DNA of 13,631 nucleotides from Melioribacteraceae bacterium (lineage in GTDB: Bacteria; Bacteroidota; Ignavibacteria; Ignavibacteriales; Melioribacteraceae). Within the stretch, counting starts at the first letter, position 1. The number at the start of each line of letters is the position of its first letter. Positions 1 to 8,310 of this stretch are shown here, one piece after another. The notes below the pieces were generated by a model that was given only the letters and a program-made list of their open reading frames with translations, was not told where the DNA came from and did no database searches. Made by a program: the position numbers and the translations under genes. The DNA lies in assembly GCA_023230485.1 (NCBI GenBank), contig JALNXG010000086.1:1-13631 (forward strand), given 5' to 3'.

Positions 1-114
1 CCATTGTTTTTCATGTAATGTTAATTCCGTTTTAATTGAATTTTATAAACACTACACAATTTTGATATTTCAATTAACTATTTACTTTACTATAAAAAGA
101 CGCATTTATACGAA

Positions 115-154
115 TATTAAATAAAGGGAGCGAATTGAAATTCAATTCACTCCC
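115..154 (-). terminator. Intrinsic terminator of the 730-aa secreted protein gene
   Basis: An inverted repeat lies 17 nt past the stop codon. GGGAG (126-130) pairs with CTCCC (150-154), and GAATTG (132-137) pairs with CAATTC (143-148) around a 5-nt loop. The C131/A149 mismatch on the + strand becomes a G-U wobble in the leftward transcript, which supports the minus-strand reading. The transcript then runs into a U-rich stretch (UUUAUUUAAU, complement of 125-116). Confidence 0.72.
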
Positions 155-171
155 TGTAAGACTATGAGAAA

Positions 172-2364
172 CTATTTAAGCAAAATCATCTTTTTTGTAT
201 TAACGAAAGAACCTGCTTGTATTTGGAAGAAATAAACTCCGCTGGATAATTTGGAAGCATTAAAGTTTATTTGATGTGTACCCGATTTTTGGTTTTCATT
301 TACTAATGTAGAAACTACTTGACCGAGGATATTGAATACTCTTAGAGTAACAAATTCAGGATTTGAAAGGCTGTATTCAATCTTAGTAGTCGGGTTAAAT
401 GGGTTAGGATAGTTCTGTGATAGACTATAACTAACTGGCATTGCATCTTGATACTCATTTTCAACATCGGTTAAAATTGTGCTTTGTGAGAACTGATCTA
501 CACCTTCTAATTTATCTATTATAACTGTGTATTCTGTAGAAGTTGCTTGTGGATCTCTAATGTAAAATCTGATTTGATCAATATTAGCTAAATCACCATA
601 TAACTGTTCATTTGTACCAACATTTGTAGAAAAGATTGGATTATCAGTATTGTTTCCTAAGTATCTGAAACCACCTGTAGAATCAGCTTTGAATTCGACA
701 CCCACGTGAATCCAGTCAGTACTCTTAAGAGAAAATGGAGCACTTTCCCACATTTCATTTCCATTCATTAATCTAAGTATAATAGAATTATCAGATCCAT
801 CCCCCTTTACCCAATACTGCATACCAGCTTTAAGATCGGAAAAATTCAATCCCGGTAAGATATTTCTTTTTCTTACAGCTGTATATCCATTTGCGCCAAC
901 ATAAGTGATAGCCATCGATTTAGAACCGCTTTTTACTTGGGTTTCGTTTAGAGCTAAACCAATACTGCCACCACCAAATTGATTCCAAGCAGTTTTAAGA
1001 TTATCTGAATCAGAATAATTTTCAAAATCATCTGCATTTTCAGGTGCTAATGGTGGGAAATTATCAACAGCGTAAATTCCATCTATACAAATTGATCTTC
1101 TAACTGTATCAATATATGCAGGATGTGGTTCATTTACATAAGGAGGGATTGGAGTATTGAAAAATCTTTTATCAACACGTACTTCCATCAACATATCTAG
1201 ACTTGCTCTTAATTGTTCGATTGTCCCCGGATTACCGTCCCATACAGTTTCATCAGGATTATTACCTAACCAACGGAATCCATTAGTAGCACTTATCTTA
1301 AATGGAATAGTAACCATGTGCCAAGTAGTATCTTCTATTGATATCCAATTTGATCCCCAGAAGTTGTTTTGTGCGTCCTGAAGTCTAAAGAAAAATAGAT
1401 CTTTTGTTCCATCGCCTTTTAAGAGGAACTGGAAACCGCCGTTTTCACCAACTGCTCCAAGTTTTGGAATTTTGTAAAGTACTTGTCTACTTCTAAAAGC
1501 AACACCCCAAGTGGTTCTTTCTTCAGTTTGGTAAATCCATGCCGCATTTTTATAACCTTCGGGTGCAGTTTCATCTCTACCCAATTCATAATCTAAAGTA
1601 CCATAACCAAATCCCTGCCATTTTGTAATAAAGTCTTCTGATTCAATATACTGTTCGAAATCAGCAACTTTAATAGCATTAACACCATGAGGCGGCATAA
1701 AATCAACAGCACGGAAATCATCAAAATAAATTCTATGAATTGTTATATCTGTTTTATCGGGATTATCTAATAGCACTTGGAAACGAGTAATGTTACCTAT
1801 ACTCGCAGCTAACTGTTCTTCTGTTTCTTCGTAACCGCCTTTGTTATCCCATAAATGAAGTCCGTAATACCCTTCTTTATCAAGTATAAATGGGACATAA
1901 ACAATATGCCAGTTTGTATCTGTAAGTGAAATCGCTTGAGATCTCCAAATAGCATAAGAATCGACACTCTTTTCATCATAAAGTCTAAGTCTGATAACAT
2001 TATTAGTGCCATCTCCTTTTAGATAAAATTGAACGCCTGCTTTTGTAGTGCTCAAATTCAAAGGGAAAAATGTTGCATCAGTAACTTTCCTTTCTGCAAC
2101 TCCTCCCCAAGCACTTGTCTCGGTACCGTAAACATATTTAAAATATTTTGTCCCACCGGGAGCAACTTTTGGCATAGTATCTGTGACTACTTCAAAATCT
2201 TTTGAAGCAGTACCGAATACCCTCCAGTTTGCACCTAATTCAGTATTTGTTGTGTAGCTTTCAAAATTTTCAAGAACTCTTGTTTGTGCTTTACTATCAA
2301 TTATTGAAAGTAAGAAAATAGACATTGTGGTAACTGCCAGAAAAAGTAATCTTCTTTTGTTCAT
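172..2364 (-). CDS. Secreted protein with three jelly-roll (CBM-like) domains and a T9SS sorting domain
   Basis: This 730-aa protein is predicted to be exported and delivered to the surface or medium by type IX secretion. Residues 1-27 form a signal peptide: basic MNKRR, a hydrophobic core, then a DSKAQ cleavage region. Three related domains follow at about 29-222, 231-436 and 444-624. Each opens with a D/ENFE.Y-like motif, carries a central KGDG(T/S) motif (117-120, 317-320, 520-523), and has a W(H/I)-V/I-P/E-F strand and a late DD/DGI/DKLEGVD strand. This pattern resembles galactose-binding-like folds such as CBM11, so glycan binding is an inference. Residues 647-730 are a T9SS type A tail (NYPNPFNPTTK, SSGVYFFQ, C-terminal KKMILLK). 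No catalytic domain is visible. The start is supported by GGAGAG at 2371-2376, six nt upstream. It is apparently monocistronic, with its own promoter and terminator. Confidence 0.88.
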   Translation of the reverse strand: MNKRRLLFLAVTTMSIFLLSIIDSKAQTRVLENFESYTTNTELGANWRVFGTASKDFEVVTDTMPKVAPGGTKYFKYVYGTETSAWGGVAERKVTDATFFPLNLSTTKAGVQFYLKGDGTNNVIRLRLYDEKSVDSYAIWRSQAISLTDTNWHIVYVPFILDKEGYYGLHLWDNKGGYEETEEQLAASIGNITRFQVLLDNPDKTDITIHRIYFDDFRAVDFMPPHGVNAIKVADFEQYIESEDFITKWQGFGYGTLDYELGRDETAPEGYKNAAWIYQTEERTTWGVAFRSRQVLYKIPKLGAVGENGGFQFLLKGDGTKDLFFFRLQDAQNNFWGSNWISIEDTTWHMVTIPFKISATNGFRWLGNNPDETVWDGNPGTIEQLRASLDMLMEVRVDKRFFNTPIPPYVNEPHPAYIDTVRRSICIDGIYAVDNFPPLAPENADDFENYSDSDNLKTAWNQFGGGSIGLALNETQVKSGSKSMAITYVGANGYTAVRKRNILPGLNFSDLKAGMQYWVKGDGSDNSIILRLMNGNEMWESAPFSLKSTDWIHVGVEFKADSTGGFRYLGNNTDNPIFSTNVGTNEQLYGDLANIDQIRFYIRDPQATSTEYTVIIDKLEGVDQFSQSTILTDVENEYQDAMPVSYSLSQNYPNPFNPTTKIEYSLSNPEFVTLRVFNILGQVVSTLVNENQKSGTHQINFNASKLSSGVYFFQIQAGSFVNTKKMILLK

Positions 2365-2792
2365 TTAATTCTCTCCATTTTCTTTAAGAATGTTTTTTTG
2401 CGAATAGTTGTAAGGTATTTTCTAAATTTTTTTAGAGAAAAATAGCCCCGCGCAATAAATTATTATTACTTTAGGAATAAGATACCATATTTCAAGTGTT
2501 ATGTCAACAACTTTTTATATTTATTATAATAAGTATCTACTTTTACAAATCATACATGCTATCGTTTTGATATCTTATTTAATTACTATATGTCCCAATC
2601 ACCAACCCGATATGTTAAGGAAAGTGATTATTGTACTTATAAATAAGATACTTTTGGTGCAAATTGAGATGAGATTTTGACCTAAGTACCTTGTCTTGTC
2701 GATTAAAGTGAGACGTTGCTATTGGGGCATGTGGAATTTAATTGGTATAAAGAGAAGAATAAAAGACATACAAAATATATGTAGTTACCCAA
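2365..2792. other. Intergenic region with the leader and promoter of the 730-aa protein gene
   Basis: No convincing ORF lies in this 428-bp gap. The left part is the roughly 107-nt leader of the leftward gene, including an imperfect A/T stem around 2416-2446. The promoter sits at 2479-2507. I see no strong U-tract hairpin behind the TspO-like gene ending at 2793, so how that transcript ends is unclear. The 2520-2790 part shows nothing recognisable. Confidence 0.6.
2472..2507 (-). promoter_or_regulatory. Sigma70-like promoter with an overlapping TATTCCTA box
   Basis: Read on the minus strand, TTGACA (2502-2507) is followed by exactly 17 nt and then TATCTT (2479-2484). This is a perfect -35 with a good -10. 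The octamer TATTCCTA (2472-2479) begins at the last base of the -10 and runs to the expected start site near 2472. A TAATAATAATT tract follows, as it does in the perR leader. The predicted 5' UTR is about 107 nt. Confidence 0.6.
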
Positions 2793-3596
2793 TCATTCAT
2801 GAATATTCTGTAGTTTTCTCATCTTAGTAATGAGTATACCAATTGATAAAACAAATGAAATTAGGCATAATATTACAGTACCAATTATATAATGGTATTC
2901 ACCATTAAAGCCATTTGCAGATAAATGCTTAAATAATATTCCACCATAAGCCCAAATAAGTATTAATAAATATGCACCGCATTGGTCTTTTAGTCCACGA
3001 ATATTACCTATTACTGCACCGACTATCGATATAACAATCATCCAAATATAATCCGGAATACCAAAACCATTCCACTCTAAGCTAACAAGAAATGCAGTTA
3101 TATTAGCAATTGTTGCAACAGTAATCCACCCGAAATAAACTCCGAATGGCATTTTAATCATTGCTTTTTCAGTCATCGTTAGAGTGACCGTATTAATAAT
3201 ATCGGCTACTCTTATAAGGCATACGAGAAAACATAACATTAATAGTACGGATACTGCAATATATCTAAAGTGCCAAGCGAATATCCATGATGCATTAATT
3301 AATGAAGTAACTATAAATAGTAATGCTATTTTATCGAATTTTTCTTTTTTTATCGGGTCTAATATTTTATGAGATGCTGATATATAATAGATAAGATAAA
3401 CTAAAAGTAAAAGATAGATAATTCCCCAAATTGAAAAGGTAAGTCCTGCAGGGGTGAAAAGATTTGGATAAAAATCTGAAAGTTCGCCGGTAGTAAATCC
3501 GTTTAGGGGTAATGCATTAGCTAGATAATTAGCGGTTAACATTATTACATAAGAGATTACAGAGGTAATTTTGAGATATAAACTATTTGTTTTCAT
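2793..3596 (-). CDS. TspO/MBR-like tryptophan-rich membrane protein
   Basis: This 267-aa, strongly hydrophobic protein has about seven or eight membrane segments separated by short polar loops. It resembles the TspO/MBR (tryptophan-rich sensory protein) family in its motifs: LFTPAGLTFSIWGIIY recalls the P..xF..W..Y segment, INASWIFAWHF the N.aW..F segment, and YFGWITVATIAN the W.t.a..N segment. Other tryptophans are in LEWNGFG, YIWMIV and LIWAYGG. Classic TspO proteins are about 150-170 aa with five helices, so this belongs to a longer, less characterised branch. TspO proteins bind porphyrins or other hydrophobic ligands, but the ligand here cannot be told. The start is the first ATG, with only a weak GACGGA upstream. 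It stands alone between intergenic regions, insulated upstream by an intrinsic terminator at 3742-3792. Confidence 0.62.
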   Translation of the reverse strand: MKTNSLYLKITSVISYVIMLTANYLANALPLNGFTTGELSDFYPNLFTPAGLTFSIWGIIYLLLLVYLIYYISASHKILDPIKKEKFDKIALLFIVTSLINASWIFAWHFRYIAVSVLLMLCFLVCLIRVADIINTVTLTMTEKAMIKMPFGVYFGWITVATIANITAFLVSLEWNGFGIPDYIWMIVISIVGAVIGNIRGLKDQCGAYLLILIWAYGGILFKHLSANGFNGEYHYIIGTVILCLISFVLSIGILITKMRKLQNIHE

Positions 3597-3741
3597 ATTC
3601 CGTCAAATTTGTTTTCAGAATCGATTAATTAATAGGCGTTAATATTGAGTTTGCCACTCTGCTTAAATATTGCCATATAAAAGAATAGTACAATTAAGAA
3701 AATAGAAATAAGAGAATTATTAATCAAACGGTTTTACTGAT

Positions 3742-3792
3742 AAAAAAAAAATCGCCAGCCTCTTAATTATAAAAAGAAAGAAGCTTCGGCGA
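3742..3792 (-). terminator. Strong second intrinsic terminator, upstream of the TspO-like gene
   Basis: In the leftward transcript, TCGCC (3752-3756) pairs with GGCGA (3788-3792). After a 2-nt bulge, AGCCTCTT (3757-3764) pairs with AAGAAGCT (3778-3785). The single C/A mismatch on the + strand becomes a G-U wobble on the minus strand. The loop is 13 nt. The stem is followed at once by ten U residues (complement of 3751-3742). On the + strand no T tract follows, so the element works leftwards only. Confidence 0.78.
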
Positions 3793-3900
3793 ATAGAGTT
3801 CGTTCGATTACGTTTTTGAGGACGCGAGAGAATGCGCAATCGATTTCAAACCATTAAAATTTCAATACTCCCCAATATAAATATAAAATTTTATATAAAT

Positions 3901-3937
3901 AAAAAAACTGCCAGGAACCTTTTCAGGCAACCGGCAG
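3901..3937 (-). terminator. Intrinsic terminator of the NHL/SGNH gene
   Basis: CTGCC-A-GG (3908-3915) pairs with CC-GGCAG (3931-3937) with one bulged A. A nested CCT/AGG stem (3918-3920 with 3925-3927) caps a TTTC loop. The leftward transcript then has seven U residues (complement of 3907-3901) and an A/U-rich tail. It lies about 40 nt past the TAA stop. Confidence 0.85.
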
Positions 3938-3978
3938 CTAGTTTACAAATTAAATAAATAACTATTTTACTTCTATAG

Positions 3979-6900
3979 TTATTTCATTAAGATCATCTTC
4001 TTTGATTGAGCAAATTTTGATTGCCCATCGACTGTTACCATAATACGATAGACATAAAATCCTGAACTCAAATTAGAAGCATTCCATGTTACATTATAAT
4101 TTCCTGCATCTTGTAGTCCCTGTTGAATTGAAGCAACTTCACGACCAAGAATATCATATATCCTTAAATCGACCATTCCTGAAACCGGTATTGCGTATCG
4201 GATAGTTGTAGTCGGATTAAATGGATTTGGATAATTCTGCATCAAACCGAAATCCGTTGGTATCACTACTTGCTCTGCTATCTCAACATCAGTAGCAACG
4301 TCTTCCCAAATTCCTGCTTTTACCATTTCATTAAAGATGAATCTATGTCCTGCATTATTTATATGAACACCATCGCCTGAATTATATTTCGATTTGACTG
4401 TTCCATCTGCATTTGCTAATTCATCGAATACGTTTATGGCTTTGTCTTTGAAATAAGCTAGAACAGAATCTCTTACGTCTTTTTGAGTCTGCATCTGCGC
4501 TGCCGAAAGATTTCGAGGTTGTGTAGTTGTTACCCACATAGGAACTTTATCTACTTTAGCAGTACCTGCTATTACTCTGTAATTATCCATCTGCTCTTTA
4601 ATTGTATATCCATTAGTAACATCATTGCTTGGTAAGTTAACGATAATAGCATCCGGTTTGAATGTCATACCAAAAGTAATATTATTGTTTACCTTAGGTG
4701 TTGGTCTGCCGGAAGGAGGAGCAAAACCTGTTGGCATTAAGTCATAAGTTGTATATCCGCCAATAGCTAGATTAACTACCTGCGCATTAATATCTTTTGA
4801 CTTAACATAAGATTTATATCTTGCTACCCATGAGCTGTCATAAGTAGTAGCACCTGCACCTGCGGCGGTTGATGAACCAATAACAACAATCGTATTAGTA
4901 TTTTCGTTATCAATTATTTTACTTCCTTTCATTCTCACTTCATCCATGAACCATGTTTGAGGTGATGCGCTTACTTTATCTTGTCCAAAGAAAATTGTTT
5001 TAATTCTTGTAACGTCAGCTTTACCTGGCTTTGCAATAAAATCTTTTAATGGAATAATAATTTCCGTCCATTTATTAGCAGGAATACCTTGCGAATAATT
5101 TGAAAGAAGAAGTCGATCTGTTTTTTGATTACCAAGATCTTCCAAGTAAATCAAAGGCATATCTGCAGAAGCCGTAGCCGTTTGTGAGAATACACTTATT
5201 GAAAGTGTATCCTTGAAATTAAGATCACGTCCGGGCCAATCAATACCGGCAACTGCTAAACCCCAATCACCGCCTGTTTGTGATAGCCAATTCATCATAA
5301 TAGAATAGTTGCCTGCTAATGAATATTCGGAAGTTACTGGAGCTTTACTACCATTTAATAAATATAAATTACTTGGAGCATTAGCGTATCCCCAGCTTGG
5401 ATCGTAATATCCTTTGGTAGGGCTATCACTAAAGAAAACGTAATCATATTTACTTTGGGTATTCGGAGTGACTAAACTAAATGTATGATCACTTTTATCA
5501 TTTACATAAGGTTCTTCCACACTTGATACTCTTACTATATATTGATTGCCTTTAAATGCGGCGGTAGTCCAAGCATATTCGCCGGTTGCAGGTGTGGAAT
5601 CAATAACTTTATTCCAAGTGTTTCCATTATTATAAGAATATTCAATTTTTACGTTCTGAACATTTTCTGCCATATAAAGAATTTTTCTAGGTGCGGCTGT
5701 ATCCCATTCTTGATAGCCATTTGGAGATACAACATTAATTTCACCAACTAATACCATTATCTTAAATGCTTCATCGCTTACATCTTTCATAGTAGCATTT
5801 GTCAAATTGCTAATTCTTACTTTTGCTGAAACTGTTTCAGTTGTTGGAAGCGTCCATTCATATTTGCCTAAAGCTGCTTCAACTACTGCAAGTTCAATCC
5901 AAGTAGTTCCATCTAAAGTATATTCGATTTTTACATTATCAACACCAAAGCTGCTCCATTTAATTTCTTGAGTAGAACCAACTCCCCATTCTTCATTTCC
6001 ATTTGGAGAAGTGAGTTTTACAAAAGCACCGGTTTGTTTATCAACAATAAATCTTAATACACGACTATTGCTATAATCAGCAACCCAGATATTTCCTCTT
6101 TCTTCATCAATATACATTGCTCTTGGTACATTGAAGCCGGAGGCGGTTGGAGGATTAGGAATTACTTTAGATACAAAATCTCCCTGCCCTAAAATACCAT
6201 CCGCATCAGCACCATTTGCTTTATTAGCTGCATCATTAAAGATCAAGATTCTGTGATTATTTTCTTGAACGGTATAAATTCTTCCTGCGCTATCACCCCA
6301 AATAAATCGTGTCGTGCCTGATCCGTTCTTTGTTGTGGTCGATGCTTTAGTTACGAAATCGGGCTGACATAAAACGCCATCCGCATCTGCACCATTTGCT
6401 TTGCCTGCGGCATTACTAAATTTTAAGAATCGATTATTGCCATAATCACTTACCCATAGATTGCCATCTTTATCTACATAAGCACTATTTGGATTAGCCA
6501 TCTTCGAGGCTGAGAGTCCGCTCGAGTTTGTTGCAAAGTCTGGCTGTCCTAAAACTGCATCTGCATTTGCACCATTTGCTTTGTTTGCTGCATTATCCCA
6601 ACGTGTAACTCTATGATTATTAAATTCACTTACCCAAAGAGTTCCATTATCATCAACATATATTCCGCATGGACCGGAAATTTGATTAGCATCTTTGCCT
6701 GCATTCTTGGAAACGAAATCGGGCTGACCTAATACACCGTTCGCACTTGCACCACTCACGATATAGGAAGCCATATCAAATCTCAATACTCTATTATTTG
6801 TAAAATCACCAACCCACATACTACCGTTTTTATCTATATAAATTCCGATAGGGTTATTGAATTGATTAGCTGATGTGCCAGTTACTTTAGTTGAGAAATC

Positions 6901-8310
6901 AGCTTGACCAAAAACTGCTTCGGCTGCCGAACCATTAAATACAGCTGTACCTGAGCTATATCTTAATATCCTGTGGTTGCTTCTATCGACAACAAAAACT
7001 TTTCCTGTTTCTTGATCGACACCAACTCCATTAGGTCCATTTAAAGTAGTAGCACTTGTTCCGGAAGCTTTGCTTACTAAATCCAATTGACCTAATACGC
7101 TAGCCGCTTCTTGATTATCTGCTATCTGAGGAAATTCTTTTTCTTCTTCTTTGCCAATATCAAATCTAAGAACACGGTTATTGCTATAGTCAGCTACCCA
7201 TATCTGATCACTAAAATTATCAAAAACCATAGCTCTCGGTACACTTAAGCTCGCGGCTGTCGGTGGATTGAGAATAGTTTTAGTTTCATAATCAGGCTGA
7301 CCTAAAATAGCATCTGCATCAGCACCATTTGTTTTGCTCATCGCATTAAAATAAACTAATATTCTATTATTACTTTCTTGAATTGTGTAGATAGAACCAA
7401 ATCTATCACCCCAAATAAAACGTGTAGAACCTGAACCGCTTCTTGTAGTATTTGATGTTTTGGTTACGAAATCCGGTTGCCCTAAAACTACATCCGCATC
7501 TGCGCCATTTGCTTTTTCCTTTGCATCAGTAAATTTCAAAAATCTATTATTACCATAATCACTTACCCATAGATTGCCTACAAAATCGACATATAACCCA
7601 TTTGGATTAGCCATCTTTGCGGCAGATAATCCACTCGAGTTTGTTGCAAAGTCAGGCTGCCCTAAAACTGCATCTGCATTAGCACCGTTCGCTTTTGATG
7701 CAGCATTATCCCAACGAGTTACTCTATGATTATTAAATTCACTTACCCAAAGTGATCCTTTAAAATCCAAATAAATCCCGCAAGGACCGGAGATTTGATT
7801 TGCATCTTTACCTGCATTCTTTGAAACGAAATCAGGCTGACCTAGTACTCCATCAGCACTTGCACCGCTTGCAATAGTCGCTGCATTATCGAATCTCAAT
7901 ACACGGTTATTTGTAAAATCACCTACCCACATACTTCCATTCATATCAATATAAATACCGATAGGATTATTAAACTTATCAGCAGCAGTTCCGGTTGTTT
8001 TGCTTGTGAAATCGCTTTGACCAAAAACAGCTTCTGCCGCAGATCCATTGACCATAGCATCACTAGTACTCCAACGTAATATTCTATGATTGCTTCTATC
8101 GACAACGAAAATTTTTCCGGTAACGGGATCAATTCCCACACCATTCGGACCATTAAGTGTAGTCGCTGATGTGCCTGCTACTTTTGATACAAAGTCTGTT
8201 TGTCCTAAAACACCGCTTGCTTCTTGGTAGTCTTTTACTTGACCTGTTACCGGAATCGTAACCATCAAAAAAAGAATTGCCAGTAAAATCGTTTTGACTC
8301 TAACTAACAT
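3979..8310 (-). CDS. Secreted multidomain protein: two NHL propellers, Ig-like domains, SGNH esterase, T9SS tail
   Basis: This is a 1443-aa exported protein. Residues 1-23 are a signal peptide ending near PVTG/QV. Residues 28-385 and 399-756 are two copies of a 371-aa unit. Each copy has six roughly 60-aa NHL repeats marked by (V/I)(L/F)GQ.DF, followed by a W(V/G)xDxxNNRVLRF-type strand, so each should form a six-bladed propeller. Two Ig-like domains opening with SPNG..EW follow (about 764-852, 857-947), then a jelly-roll-like domain (about 953-1128). An SGNH/GDSL hydrolase domain spans about 1138-1335: GSST with likely nucleophile S1147, GG at 1184-1185, N1229 in LPSND, and D1313/H1316 in GDGVHINN. 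The T9SS tail is 1357-1443. SGNH enzymes of this type are often carbohydrate esterases, but the substrate is unknown. GGAGAG (8315-8320) lies four nt before the ATG. The gene is monocistronic. Confidence 0.9.
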   Translation of the reverse strand: MLVRVKTILLAILFLMVTIPVTGQVKDYQEASGVLGQTDFVSKVAGTSATTLNGPNGVGIDPVTGKIFVVDRSNHRILRWSTSDAMVNGSAAEAVFGQSDFTSKTTGTAADKFNNPIGIYIDMNGSMWVGDFTNNRVLRFDNAATIASGASADGVLGQPDFVSKNAGKDANQISGPCGIYLDFKGSLWVSEFNNHRVTRWDNAASKANGANADAVLGQPDFATNSSGLSAAKMANPNGLYVDFVGNLWVSDYGNNRFLKFTDAKEKANGADADVVLGQPDFVTKTSNTTRSGSGSTRFIWGDRFGSIYTIQESNNRILVYFNAMSKTNGADADAILGQPDYETKTILNPPTAASLSVPRAMVFDNFSDQIWVADYSNNRVLRFDIGKEEEKEFPQIADNQEAASVLGQLDLVSKASGTSATTLNGPNGVGVDQETGKVFVVDRSNHRILRYSSGTAVFNGSAAEAVFGQADFSTKVTGTSANQFNNPIGIYIDKNGSMWVGDFTNNRVLRFDMASYIVSGASANGVLGQPDFVSKNAGKDANQISGPCGIYVDDNGTLWVSEFNNHRVTRWDNAANKANGANADAVLGQPDFATNSSGLSASKMANPNSAYVDKDGNLWVSDYGNNRFLKFSNAAGKANGADADGVLCQPDFVTKASTTTKNGSGTTRFIWGDSAGRIYTVQENNHRILIFNDAANKANGADADGILGQGDFVSKVIPNPPTASGFNVPRAMYIDEERGNIWVADYSNSRVLRFIVDKQTGAFVKLTSPNGNEEWGVGSTQEIKWSSFGVDNVKIEYTLDGTTWIELAVVEAALGKYEWTLPTTETVSAKVRISNLTNATMKDVSDEAFKIMVLVGEINVVSPNGYQEWDTAAPRKILYMAENVQNVKIEYSYNNGNTWNKVIDSTPATGEYAWTTAAFKGNQYIVRVSSVEEPYVNDKSDHTFSLVTPNTQSKYDYVFFSDSPTKGYYDPSWGYANAPSNLYLLNGSKAPVTSEYSLAGNYSIMMNWLSQTGGDWGLAVAGIDWPGRDLNFKDTLSISVFSQTATASADMPLIYLEDLGNQKTDRLLLSNYSQGIPANKWTEIIIPLKDFIAKPGKADVTRIKTIFFGQDKVSASPQTWFMDEVRMKGSKIIDNENTNTIVVIGSSTAAGAGATTYDSSWVARYKSYVKSKDINAQVVNLAIGGYTTYDLMPTGFAPPSGRPTPKVNNNITFGMTFKPDAIIVNLPSNDVTNGYTIKEQMDNYRVIAGTAKVDKVPMWVTTTQPRNLSAAQMQTQKDVRDSVLAYFKDKAINVFDELANADGTVKSKYNSGDGVHINNAGHRFIFNEMVKAGIWEDVATDVEIAEQVVIPTDFGLMQNYPNPFNPTTTIRYAIPVSGMVDLRIYDILGREVASIQQGLQDAGNYNVTWNASNLSSGFYVYRIMVTVDGQSKFAQSKKMILMK
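6043..7116 (-). repeat. Second copy of the 371-residue NHL duplication
   Basis: This DNA encodes residues 399-756 of the secreted protein, equivalent to residues 28-385 at a constant offset of 371 residues (1113 bp). Many stretches are identical at protein level, for example QISGPCGIY and FATNSSGLSA. The DNA differs largely at third codon positions. One odd change is VLCQPDF (C648) where every other repeat has VLGQ or VFGQ. Confidence 0.85.
7156..8229 (-). repeat. First copy of the 371-residue NHL duplication
   Basis: This encodes residues 28-385, six NHL repeats, with GQ.D motifs starting at about 34, 95, 155, 215, 275 and 335. It aligns to the second copy without any gap that I can see. 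The two copies are joined by an acidic linker (GKEEEKEF, 386-393). Confidence 0.85.

Larger units (their letters stand above)
3597..3978. other. Intergenic region with two leftward terminators and a GC-richer island
   Basis: This 382-bp gap has no convincing ORF. The part nearest the TspO-like gene (3597-3740) should hold its promoter; a weak TTGTAC-N18-TATTTA (minus strand, 3693-3664) is the best candidate I see. Two U-tract hairpins on the minus strand, at 3742-3792 and 3901-3937, bracket a less AT-rich stretch at about 3780-3850. A perfect 16-bp A/T palindrome (ATATAAAATTTTATAT, 3881-3896) lies just past the second hairpin. Confidence 0.6.

Noticed and set aside
1..114. AT-rich left edge, checked for promoters or a partial gene.
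   Set aside because: No sustained ORF, palindrome or promoter pair was found.
3770..3850. Open stretch on the minus strand that could encode a short peptide (EIDCAFSRVLKNVIER...).
   Set aside because: No start codon in frame after an upstream stop, and it runs into the terminator stem. It is better read as non-coding or a remnant.
5542..5751. Short ORFs antisense or out of frame inside the large genes (here and e.g. 1157-1381, 7941-8153, 11509-11724).
   Set aside because: They overlap strongly supported genes, have no family signature and no ribosome site. They are shadow frames.
6043..8229. Long direct repeat, considered as a mobile element or assembly artefact.
   Set aside because: It is in frame, divergent mainly at third positions and maps exactly to propeller boundaries, so it is a genuine protein-domain duplication.
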